A DNA stretch of 64,000 nucleotides. It comes from BOG-1184 sp049514575. GTDB taxonomy: Bacteria > Fibrobacterota > Chitinivibrionia > Chitinivibrionales > Chitinispirillaceae. Both the position numbers and the translations under genes were made by a program. Position 1 is the stretch's first letter. Each line of letters opens with the position of its first letter. The stretch spans positions 1-64,000 of the forward strand of contig JBEKUX010000004.1 of assembly GCA_049514575.1 (NCBI GenBank), given 5' to 3'. The notes beneath the pieces were generated by a model, which was given only the letters and a program-made list of their open reading frames with translations, had not been told where the DNA came from and did not search any database. Below, piece by piece: positions 1 to 8,100 of this stretch.

Positions 1-353
1 TACAGCACCGCGTCAAACCAGGACACGTAGTACACCGGATAATTATCACCAACCCCATACCGCGAACTGTCGGAAACCGGCCGCTTGCCTGTTACATCGT
101 AATACTGCTTCTGGGTCACTTCTATGGTGTCCAGCCAGTAATCGTAGGTAAAAGAGGTCTGCATCCCGGGTTTTTCGTCATGTGAGGCAAGTGAATTGTT
201 CCATCCCTGCTGGAAGGATTTCCCGGCACTCAAGATCTTCGTCATCCCCGGATGAGGAAGGTCTGCAAAACGATCTGGACTATTCGAAAAAGGGGCGCAA
301 TATAAGGCAATAACTAAGGGAATGGCAAAAACATGTATTGCGCGGAAATTCAT
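1..353 (-). CDS. Secreted FGE-sulfatase-domain protein (SUMF1-like), C-terminus cut by window edge
   Basis: The frame is open from an ATG at 353 down to base 1, so only the first 117 residues are present. Residues 1-20 form a hydrophobic signal peptide. Further on, the text EVTQKQYYDVTGKRP followed by NYPVYYVSWFDAV is the typical opening of the formylglycine-generating enzyme/sulfatase-modifying-factor fold (the 'E-VT-Y--- PV--VSW-DA' pattern). Family members either oxidise a cysteine in sulfatases or serve as extracytoplasmic binding or structural domains; the catalytic cysteines would lie outside the window, so which applies cannot be told. An AAAGG about 11 bases upstream of the ATG is a plausible ribosome binding site. 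The start is confident; the function is only at family level. Confidence 0.75.
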   Translation of the reverse strand, partial: MNFRAIHVFAIPLVIALYCAPFSNSPDRFADLPHPGMTKILSAGKSFQQGWNNSLASHDEKPGMQTSFTYDYWLDTIEVTQKQYYDVTGKRPVSDSSRYGVGDNYPVYYVSWFDAVL

Positions 354-513
354 GGTCGGAATGCCTTTCCCGGATAACGTACACAACACGCTGAAGTTCC
401 CGGTGGTGGAGTATTTCCACGACGGTTTGTTTTGAAAAAGTGTGCCCCGGCATGAATCGCATCCTTGCAATGCGTATAATATCGCTCAGGATTTGCAGAA
501 AATAAAGATGAGT

Positions 514-1110
514 TCATCGGACACTTACTTTAAAACAACCTTCTCCGGCGAATTCGTCAACGCGCTTCCGGTCGCTCGGTTTTTCCCTTTCAATAAGCTG
601 CGGCGGCAGGTCCTCCTTTTCCCCCGGCTTTCCGACCGCAACCATGGCCATGACGTCGTGGTCGTCCGGAACGCGCAGGACGCTCCTCGCGGCCGCATAG
701 TCGAAACCCGCCATGCCGTGGGCCACTAAACCCATGAGGCTTGCCTGCAGCGCAAGGTTCTCCCAGGCAGCTCCGGTGTCAAAGGCAAACGTGGGTATCG
801 TTACACTGCCGGAATCAAACGTCTTTTTCGCGACGATGACAATGAGCATGCCCGCGTTTATGCACCAGAGTTTGTTCCCTTCCTTCAGGAGGTTGAAAAA
901 TTTCTCCCAGTGTTCTGTTTCCCTCTTCGCATAAAGGAAACGCCACGACTGGCTGTTGTTGCACGACGGCGCCCAGCGCGCGGCCTCAAAAAGCGCATTT
1001 GTTTCAGCGTCGGACAGCGGCATGCCGGACATGGCCCGCGGCGACCACCGGGCAGGGAAAATGTCACTGCAATCATGGTCGACACGGCGGGTATTTATTA
1101 CTTTGGGCAT
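514..1110 (-). CDS. Nitroreductase family protein
   Basis: The 198-residue protein has the FMN-binding signature of the nitroreductase fold near the N-terminus (RWAPSCNNSQSWRF, about residues 46-59) and the late AVGKPGEK stretch common to this family. These enzymes use FMN and NAD(P)H to reduce nitro compounds, quinones or flavins in the cytoplasm; the natural substrate cannot be read from sequence. The length is normal. The ATG is preceded by GAAAGG at a good distance. It lies 25 bp downstream of dinB on the same strand, so the two may be co-transcribed. Confidence 0.85.
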   Translation of the reverse strand: MPKVINTRRVDHDCSDIFPARWSPRAMSGMPLSDAETNALFEAARWAPSCNNSQSWRFLYAKRETEHWEKFFNLLKEGNKLWCINAGMLIVIVAKKTFDSGSVTIPTFAFDTGAAWENLALQASLMGLVAHGMAGFDYAAARSVLRVPDDHDVMAMVAVGKPGEKEDLPPQLIEREKPSDRKRVDEFAGEGCFKVSVR

Positions 1111-1135
1111 TGTAAACCTTTCTGAACAATAATAT

Positions 1136-2317
1136 TTATTTTAAATGCTGGTTTTTTCTCCCCATTTCCCTCCCCTTTCCTATCACCTCATCCCCGTACT
1201 TTTGTGTTATCCTGTCAACTACCGCTTCGGCCACCTCAAGAGCGGCAGTCTTCGGCTCACGTTCGAACAGATCGGTCTGAAACTGCTCGTCAAACCCGGT
1301 CAAACCCACCCCGATGAGTCGTAAGACTTTTTCATGAACCCCGGCAAGCAGATCGAGCGCTCCTTCATAAATAAATTTCGCCACGTTCGTGGGGTAGACA
1401 AGCGGTTTCCTCTTCGTATGCTTCGAGAAATCGGTTTTCCGGTAGATCAGGACGACCGTGGAACCCTTTATGCCGGCGCTCCGGGCGCTGCGCGCTACGT
1501 CCTGCGCAAGCGAAAAAATCACGCGCTTCCACGCTTCCCTGTCCGGAGAATCCTCATTAAACGTATGTTCCCGCGAAATCGACCGCGTCTCCCTCTCTTC
1601 GGCCACCGTTCTGTCGTCAATGCCCCGGCACAAGGTATAAAGCTGTTCTCCCTGTTTGCCGAACCGTTCGACCAGAATTTCCTGCGTCAACCTCTGCAGA
1701 TCGCCTATGGTGTTGACGCCCATGTGCGAAAGTACCACGTTTGTCTTTTTCCCAATGCCCCAGACACGGCCGACAGGCATTGGAGCGAGCCATTCGATGA
1801 TCGCCGTTTCTTCAAACGGCGCAAGGGTAATGCCGTCAGGCTTGTTGAGGTCGGAGGCGATCTTTGCCAGAAATTTGTTCGGCGCAATGCCGATCGATGC
1901 GGTGATCGCGAGCTCCTTTTGTATCCGTACCGCCATATTTTCAGCGGCTTGCAGGGGCGTACCGAGAAGCTTCTCTGTTCCCGTCATGTCAAGAAACGCC
2001 TCGTCGATGGAGACCTGTTCCACTACCGGGGAGAACAACCCGAGGATGCGCATTACTGCCTGCGATTCGTGCTCGTACGCGTCCATGCGCGGCCGCACAA
2101 AAATCCCTGCTGGGCAGCGGCGTACCGCCTCGCCGATGGGCATTGCCGAATGTATGCCGAACCTTCGGGCCTCATAGCTTGCCGCAGAGACCACGCCCCT
2201 TGTGCCCGGCTTTGCGCCCACGATGAGCGGTTTGCCGCGATAGTCAGGGTTGTCGCGCTGCTCGATCGAGGCGAAAAACGCGTCCATGTCGATATGGAAA
2301 ACAATGCGGGAAAACAT
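1136..2317 (-). CDS. dinB: DNA polymerase IV (Y-family translesion polymerase)
   Basis: The 393-residue protein begins with the Y-family catalytic motif FHIDMDAFFASIEQRDNP (metal-binding Asp at residues 10 and 12) and has the second catalytic motif SIDEAFLDMT near residue 103. A helix-hairpin-helix (VWGIGKKTN, near 186) and the little-finger domain follow. DinB copies past damaged template bases without proofreading and is usually SOS- or stress-induced; no LexA-type operator was recognised upstream. The C-terminus carries no clear beta-clamp-binding peptide that I can name. Length and start are typical. Confidence 0.95.
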   Translation of the reverse strand: MFSRIVFHIDMDAFFASIEQRDNPDYRGKPLIVGAKPGTRGVVSAASYEARRFGIHSAMPIGEAVRRCPAGIFVRPRMDAYEHESQAVMRILGLFSPVVEQVSIDEAFLDMTGTEKLLGTPLQAAENMAVRIQKELAITASIGIAPNKFLAKIASDLNKPDGITLAPFEETAIIEWLAPMPVGRVWGIGKKTNVVLSHMGVNTIGDLQRLTQEILVERFGKQGEQLYTLCRGIDDRTVAEERETRSISREHTFNEDSPDREAWKRVIFSLAQDVARSARSAGIKGSTVVLIYRKTDFSKHTKRKPLVYPTNVAKFIYEGALDLLAGVHEKVLRLIGVGLTGFDEQFQTDLFEREPKTAALEVAEAVVDRITQKYGDEVIGKGREMGRKNQHLK

Positions 2318-2372
2318 TAATAATGAATATAGATTTTTGGAGGAACAACTGCTTTTCGCGGAAATCGTTATA

Positions 2373-2441
2373 CCTCACCCCGGCCATTCGTCAGGCTTAT
2401 AGCCACCCCTCTCCACTTGTGGAGAGGGTAAGGGGGTGAGG
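2373..2441. repeat. CCTCACCCC/CCCTCTCC nested palindrome (copy 1)
   Basis: A 69-bp intergenic element between aroG and dinB. It starts with CCTCACCCC and ends with the exact inverse GGGGTGAGG. Inside is a hairpin CCCTCTCC-acttgt-GGAGAGGG (2407-2428). Related elements occur at 55562-55653 and 57236-57344. There is no T-run, so it is not a simple terminator. Confidence 0.7.
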
Positions 2442-2468
2442 CCTATCCGAAGAGAATGACGGGATATT

Positions 2469-3497
2469 TCAACAATTCTCTGCAATTTTATTTATTAATA
2501 TTTCAGTATCGTTCCAGCCGAGGCAGGGGTCGGTGATGGATTTCCCGTACTCGTCCTCTTCCGGTTTCTGGCTCCCCTCTTCGATGAAGCTCTCGATCAT
2601 GACCCCGCGCACCAGTTTGTGCAGCAGGGGCGAATGTATGCGGGAGCCGAGCACGTCGAGCGCAATGCGCGGCTGTTCCTTGAAACGGCGGCCTGAATTG
2701 TCGTGACTGGCGTCAACGATAATGGTCTGGTTGACATGCGTATACTGATCGTACATCTCTGCGGCGTTCATGAGGTGCTCGAAGTAGTAATTGGGAAGCG
2801 GTCTGCCGCCAGGGTCAGTGGCGCCGCGCAAAACAAGGTGCGCAAGCGGATTGCCGCTGGTCCGAACGTCCCATCCGTGGTAGGAGAACTCGTGCTGGAG
2901 CTGCGCCGCGCGTATCGCATTGAACGCCACAGCGAGGTCACCGCATCGGGGGTTTTTCATGCCGACCGGTATTGAGAGGCCGCTCGCGGTCATGCGGTGC
3001 TGCTGGTTCTCGACCGAGCGCGCTCCCACTGCCACATAGCTCAGTACATCGTCCAGGAATGCGTGGTTGTCCGGATAGAGCATCTCTTCGGCCGCGGTCA
3101 GGTGTGATTCACGCAGGGCGCGCAGATGCAGCCGACGTATGGCCCGTATGCCTTCGGCCATATTGGCGTCACCATGAGCATCGGGCTGGTGCACCATGCC
3201 CTTGTAACCGGTCCCGCTGGTGCGGGGTTTGGTCGTGTAAATGCGCGCGATGATAATAATACGATCCTTAACTTTTTCCTGCACCCGCGCAAGGCGGCCC
3301 ACGTAATCGCACACCGCCTTTTCATCGTGGGCGGAGCACGGACCCGCAATGACGATGAACCGGTGATCGGCATGGGTAAGCACCGCCTTGATCATGCGGT
3401 CGCGCTCGGCCTTGACTCCGGCGAGGTCTGCGGTAAGCGGCTCGCCGGCAAGGATCTCTTCAACGGATGGGATTGGTCTTATTTTAGTGAAGCTCAT
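2469..3497 (-). CDS. aroG: 3-deoxy-7-phosphoheptulonate (DAHP) synthase, class I AroF/G/H type
   Basis: This enzyme condenses phosphoenolpyruvate with erythrose 4-phosphate, the first step of the shikimate pathway, in the cytoplasm. The 342-residue product matches the E. coli AroF/G/H subclass end to end: FIVIAGPCSAHDEKA near residue 49, the YTTKPRTSGTGYKGM segment that binds PEP, NPRCGDLAVA in the centre, and the DASHDNSG metal site near residue 263. Which aromatic amino acid feeds back on it cannot be told from the text. No good Shine-Dalgarno precedes the ATG, and the upstream region is occupied by a repeat element. No attenuator was seen for it. Confidence 0.95.
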   Translation of the reverse strand: MSFTKIRPIPSVEEILAGEPLTADLAGVKAERDRMIKAVLTHADHRFIVIAGPCSAHDEKAVCDYVGRLARVQEKVKDRIIIIARIYTTKPRTSGTGYKGMVHQPDAHGDANMAEGIRAIRRLHLRALRESHLTAAEEMLYPDNHAFLDDVLSYVAVGARSVENQQHRMTASGLSIPVGMKNPRCGDLAVAFNAIRAAQLQHEFSYHGWDVRTSGNPLAHLVLRGATDPGGRPLPNYYFEHLMNAAEMYDQYTHVNQTIIVDASHDNSGRRFKEQPRIALDVLGSRIHSPLLHKLVRGVMIESFIEEGSQKPEEDEYGKSITDPCLGWNDTEILINKIAENC

Positions 3498-3540
3498 AAA
3501 GTTAAAATAGAGTTTTTATCGATTAATAAGCAATTATTAT

Positions 3541-3824
3541 CTGGATGGCTGAGTTGCGTCATCCACATAAAAAAATTGGGCGTTCCCCCGGCCTTGGCGG
3601 GGTCGGCTTGTAGAGACGCACGGCCGTGCGTCTCTACACAACAATGGGCGATTCATGAATCGCCCCTACGAAATATGACCGCATGCCTCACGTAACCACA
3701 ATTTCACGTTCTTAGCAGTTGTTTTTTTATTACGAACGAGATAAAAGCTTGTGCGTCCCCTCCGTACAGAAGATCGTTGCTTGGCAGGACAGGCGCTGGG
3801 GGGTGACGCGGCTCAGCCATCCAG
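3541..3824. mobile_element. MITE-like element with 24-bp terminal inverted repeats
   Basis: The left end CTGGATGGCTGAGTTGCGTC (3541 onward) and the right end (3801-3824, reading GGGTGACGCGGCTCAGCCAT then CCAG) are inverse copies matching at 21 of 24 positions; the three differences are all A/G. Both ends abut A/T-rich tracts. The interior has no credible gene and carries the palindrome pair at 3610-3669. It fills most of the 410-bp gap between aroG and galM. A non-autonomous transposable element is the simplest reading; no duplicated target site was established. Confidence 0.55.
3610..3669. repeat. Composite of two perfect palindromes (GTAGAGACG family), copy 1
   Basis: A 28-bp perfect palindrome (3610-3637, half-site GTAGAGACGCACGG) is followed after 8 bp by a 20-bp perfect palindrome (3646-3665, half-site GGGCGATTCA) and then CTAC. 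The same pair, inverted, is at 13819-13880. Similarity extends into the flank (GGCGGGGTCGG on the left). Confidence 0.85.
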
Positions 3825-3850
3825 AAAAAATTATTACTGTTGCCATTAAA

Positions 3851-3882
3851 TAAAAAAGCCCTGTTCCATAAAACAGAGCTTT
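3851..3882 (-). terminator. Rho-independent terminator of galM
   Basis: Read on the minus strand, AAAGCTCTGTT pairs with AACAGGGCTTT across a short loop (one mismatch) and is followed by a T-rich tract. It sits 25 bp after the epimerase stop codon. Confidence 0.8.
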
Positions 3883-3907
3883 CCATTTATAAAGCTGAAC
3901 GTATTAT

Positions 3908-5065
3908 TTACTTCGTATAAATCTTATAGACCGTCGAAGTCTTGTACGTCTGTCCCGGCTTCAACTCCACGCTCGGCCATTTCGGCTTGTTCGGAGAGTC
4001 GGGATAGTGCTGGGTCTCGAGGCAGAAACCGCTCCGGTGGGTGTAGTTCTTGCCGCTCTTGCCGACAAGGGTCCCGTCGAGGAAGTTCCCCACGTACATC
4101 TGGATTCCCGGCTCGGTAGTAAGCACATCCATGGCCCTTCCGCTTTTCGGATCGTACGCGGTCGCGGCAAGGACAAGGCCATTCTGGCCCTTGCGGTCGA
4201 TCACCCAGTTGTGGTCGTACCCTTTGCCGAATTTGAGCTGTTCGTTGTCCTCATTGACCCGTGCGCCGATCGCAGTAGACTTGAGAAAATCAAACGGCGT
4301 GCCCTTGACGTCAACAAGCTCTCCGGTGGTGATGAGCGTCGAATCGACCGGCGTGTACTTGCTCGCATTGAGTTGTATCTCAGTACCGAGGATGTCGCCG
4401 CTGCCTTCGCCGGACAGGTTGAAATAGGAGTGGTGGGTCAGGTTGCAGATGGTCGGCTTGTCCGTGGTCGCCTTGTAATCGATTTTGAATTCATTGTTGT
4501 TGGTGAGCGTGTAGGTGACCGTGGCGGTCAGCGTCCCCGGAAATCCCTCCTCGCCGTCTTTGCTGACATAAGTAAACTCAATGCCCACGCTGGTCTTCCC
4601 TTTGATCTCTTTCGCGTCCCAGATCACCTTGTCAAAACCTTTATTGCCTCCATGGAGGTTGTTGGGACCGTTGTTTTTCGCCAGCGTGCATTCTTTGCCT
4701 TCGAGCGTGAATTTCGCACCACCGATGCGGTTCCCGTAACGGCCGATGATCGCACCGAAATAAGGATTCGCTTTAAGAAAGGCCGGACTGACATACCCTG
4801 CGGCGTCGTTAAAACCAAGCACGATATCGCCCATCTGTCCCGCTTTATCCGGAACTTTTAACGACGTGACGGTGCCGCCATAGTTGGTCACCTTCATCTC
4901 GACACCTTTTGCGTTCGTTAAAGTATACAGGTCCACGGCCTTGCCGTCAACGGTCCCGAACGGCGCTTTTTCTATTGCAAGTTCCGGTGTTGTCGCGCAC
5001 ATGCCAAGACCGACCGCTGCAGCCACTGCCATAACAACGCTCCTCGATAAGGGTGTGGAAAACAT
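3908..5065 (-). CDS. galM: Exported aldose 1-epimerase (galactose mutarotase)
   Basis: The enzyme interconverts alpha and beta anomers of aldoses. The 385-residue protein carries the family's landmarks: NPYFGAIIGRYGNRI, NNLHGGNKGFDK, the catalytic histidine in THHSYFNLSG (about residue 210), PGIQMYVGNF, and the C-terminal catalytic glutamate in CLETQHYPDSPN. Unlike cytoplasmic GalM it begins with a hydrophobic signal sequence (residues 1-23) ending at a cysteine (GLGMC). This is an atypical lipobox, so it may be a lipoprotein or simply periplasmic. It lies 56 bp after the giant TPR gene on the same strand and has its own terminator. An extracytoplasmic role in sugar uptake is inference. Confidence 0.9.
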   Translation of the reverse strand: MFSTPLSRSVVMAVAAAVGLGMCATTPELAIEKAPFGTVDGKAVDLYTLTNAKGVEMKVTNYGGTVTSLKVPDKAGQMGDIVLGFNDAAGYVSPAFLKANPYFGAIIGRYGNRIGGAKFTLEGKECTLAKNNGPNNLHGGNKGFDKVIWDAKEIKGKTSVGIEFTYVSKDGEEGFPGTLTATVTYTLTNNNEFKIDYKATTDKPTICNLTHHSYFNLSGEGSGDILGTEIQLNASKYTPVDSTLITTGELVDVKGTPFDFLKSTAIGARVNEDNEQLKFGKGYDHNWVIDRKGQNGLVLAATAYDPKSGRAMDVLTTEPGIQMYVGNFLDGTLVGKSGKNYTHRSGFCLETQHYPDSPNKPKWPSVELKPGQTYKTSTVYKIYTK

Positions 5066-5121
5066 GCTACCTCCGTTAGGTTAATAAGTTATTTAAAACG
5101 ATATCCATCGTATTCAAATCC

Positions 5122-8100
5122 TCACCGCGAGGACTTGATCTCGTCAAGAATCTCCTTATTGTCCGGGTCAAGCTCCTTGGCCTTGTCCAGCTCGGCCTGA
5201 ACCACCGCCGTGTCTTTTGACGCCTTGGCGACCCGTGCAAGACCAAGGTGGGCCATGGCGAGTTTCGGATCGACCTTGAGCGCACGCTCGTAAAATGTTT
5301 TCGCCCACTGGAACTTTGCCTGAATCAGGTAGACGTTCGCCCGTTCAACCATTGCCGGCGCGTAATACTGGTTGATGTACAGCGCCTCTTTGTAGGTCTC
5401 TATCGCCTCATTGTATTTCTTCTGGGCAACCTGGATCCGTCCGAGGGTCATGATGGCATCGAGGTTCTCCGGCTCCGTGGCCTTGATGTCCTCAACGGCA
5501 TTCGCGGCTTCCGGATACATGCCGGTGGCAAGAAGTGCCTTGGCGAATTTGAGCAGCAGCGGGTTGGTACGCTTTTTTGTCAACAGGTTGTTGATTTCCG
5601 TAATGGCCTGCTGATACTGGCCGGTTTCAAGATACACGTCGATGAGCGTTGACCGCAGGTCATCGTCAATATTGCCGTTCGAAACTTTGATGACCTTTTC
5701 AATGAGTTTCGCCCCTTCGTCGCGGCGCTTTGTCATGAGATACCCGCGGGCCAGGATAGTCATGATCTTGGGATCGTTGTCCTTGAGCGAGTTGGCCATC
5801 TCCAGGAACATCATGGCATCGTCGGTCATTTTCTTGGCAAGCAGCGTCTCGCCGATTTTAAGGATCGCGTCGACATTCTGCTGGTCGAGCTGGATATATT
5901 TCCGGAACGCATTGATCATATCCTGATTGCGGTTCATGCTTCCATACAGCTGCCCAAGATCGAGCCATACCTGCGGGATGGTGTCGGCCAGCGATGCACA
6001 TTTTTCAAGATACTTGATCCCTTTTGCAGCGGTAGCTGCCTGTTTTGCATAGCTGCTGCCGAGCTTGAAGTAATTGCGGTAATCGTTCGGGTACGCCTTG
6101 ATATTGTCCTCATACATCGTCGCCGCAAGGCCGGCATTGATGCTCTCATAAACAGCGGCTCTCCGGTATGCGGCATCAGGATCTTTGACACCCGGCAACT
6201 TGACATAGCTGTTGAGCACCTCTGCGGCCTTTTTAGCGTCACCGCTTTTCTCGTACGCCTCGGCAAGCGCTTTGTACGCGGTCGCCCGCAGAGAGCCGAG
6301 CTCGCCGGCAGTGGCCCTGAGCTTTTCAAGCTCGGCGATTGCGGTCGTGTAGTTCTGAGCCTGAATGGCCGACAGCCCGTATTCGGCAAGGTAATCCGGT
6401 GAATTGTCGTCTTTCACCATTCCATAATACTTGTACGACTCGTCGTATTTTTTTGCCGCAAACGCCGCCTTGGCGACGATCTTGGCGATACGTGAATCGG
6501 TCGGCGATTTTTCAAGGTATTTCCTGTAGGCGCCCAATGCGGCGTCGGTCTTGTTTTCCTGCATATAAAGATCGCCGAGCGTCTTATACTCGGTCGTCGC
6601 CGAAGGGTTCATGGCAAGCGCCTGCTCGTATGAGAGCGTCGCTTCCTTCACCTGCCCGCTCTTGGCCTGGCACTCTGCCTGGCTGAACATGAGCGCGGTG
6701 TTCTTGGCATCAGCGTCGAGTGCTTTTCCGTAAAGCGGGATGGCCTTGGCGCAGTTCCCTGCCGCCTTGTAAAGATCGCCGAGCGCTCCAAACATGGTTG
6801 CGTCGGCCTCACCGGCAGCAATGGCGCTGTTCAGGGCAGGGATGCGGTCTTCCGGCCTTCCGACCTTGAGAACCAGCTCAACATACCTTTTGTAAAAACC
6901 TTTCAGTCCGGGGTCGGCCCTGAGCGCCGCCTGGTACGCAGCGAACGATCCTGTAAAATCCTTGCGGTCGTACAGCTGCTCGCCCAGAAACTTCTGAGCC
7001 CCGGCATCCGCAGGACTGAGCGCCGTATACCGTTTGAGGTAAGTGATGACATCGTCGGGCTTTTCCATCTGGCCGCTGATCTCATAAAGCGTTTTGAACA
7101 CTTCGGGATCTCTCGGCGTCAAGAGGGCGAGCTGTTTATAAATTGACAGCGCGGTCGGATAGTCTTTTGCCGCATATGACGTCTTTCCATAAATCGTGAG
7201 GAAGGGAACGGTTTTCGTCTCATCACCCGAGACCATGCCGAGGTATTTTTTCGCTTCCGTATAATTCTTCGCTTTATATTCCTCTTCGCCGATGAACTTT
7301 GCCAGCGCCGCCTCGGAAGGGTTTTTATCAACGTATTTTTTATAGGCCCTGATGGCCTGGTCGGTCTTTTTCTGCTGCATGTAAAGATCGCCGAGCGCCT
7401 TATACTCCTTGTTGGCCGCAGGGTTCATCTCGGTTGCCTGTTCATAGGTCAGGATCGCGTCCTGCACGGCGCCGCTCTTCACCTGGCAATCGGCCAGTGA
7501 CGAGAGCAGGGTGGCATCACGCGGGTCGAGCTGGATCGACTTCTGATAGTACGGGATGGCTTTCGGGCACAACCCCTGGGAACGGTAGATATCGGCAAGC
7601 ATCCGGTACATGGCCGCGTCCGCCTCCCCCGCTTCGATGGCGCCCTGAAGGACCTTGATTTTTTCTTCCTGGATCGGAGAGCTTAACACCAGCTCGGCAT
7701 ACCGTTTGTAAAAACCCTTGGCCTGGGGATTGGCTTTGAGCGCTGCACGGTAAGCGACGAGCGCGCCGGCCGCGTCCTTGCGTTCGTACAGCATGTCACC
7801 GAGCGTGCGCTGTGCCGACGCATCGCCGGGTTTGAGCGCCGCATATTTTTTAAGGTTTGCCAGTGCCTCGTCCTTCTGTCCGGCATTGCTCTGAAGGTCA
7901 TAGAGGGTCTGAAAAACGTCGGCGTTGTCCGGCATCAGCACCGCCAGCTGTTTGTAAATGCCGAGGGCTTTCGACTCGTCCCGGGTATTGTAGCACGCTT
8001 TCCCGTACATAAGCAGGAAAGCCGGGGAACGCGCCTCGTCACCGCTCACCATGCCGAGATACTTGACCGCTTCGGAATAATTTTTCTGGTCGAGCGCCTG

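Noticed and set aside
1334..2320. 328-residue open frame on the plus strand opposite dinB
   Set aside because: It is the shadow of dinB on the complementary strand; the product is Arg/Cys/His-rich with no domain, while dinB matches its family fully.
3704..3886. 60-residue minus-strand open frame in the aroG-galM gap
   Set aside because: It overlaps the galM terminator and one end of the MITE-like element, has no ribosome binding site and no protein-like pattern.
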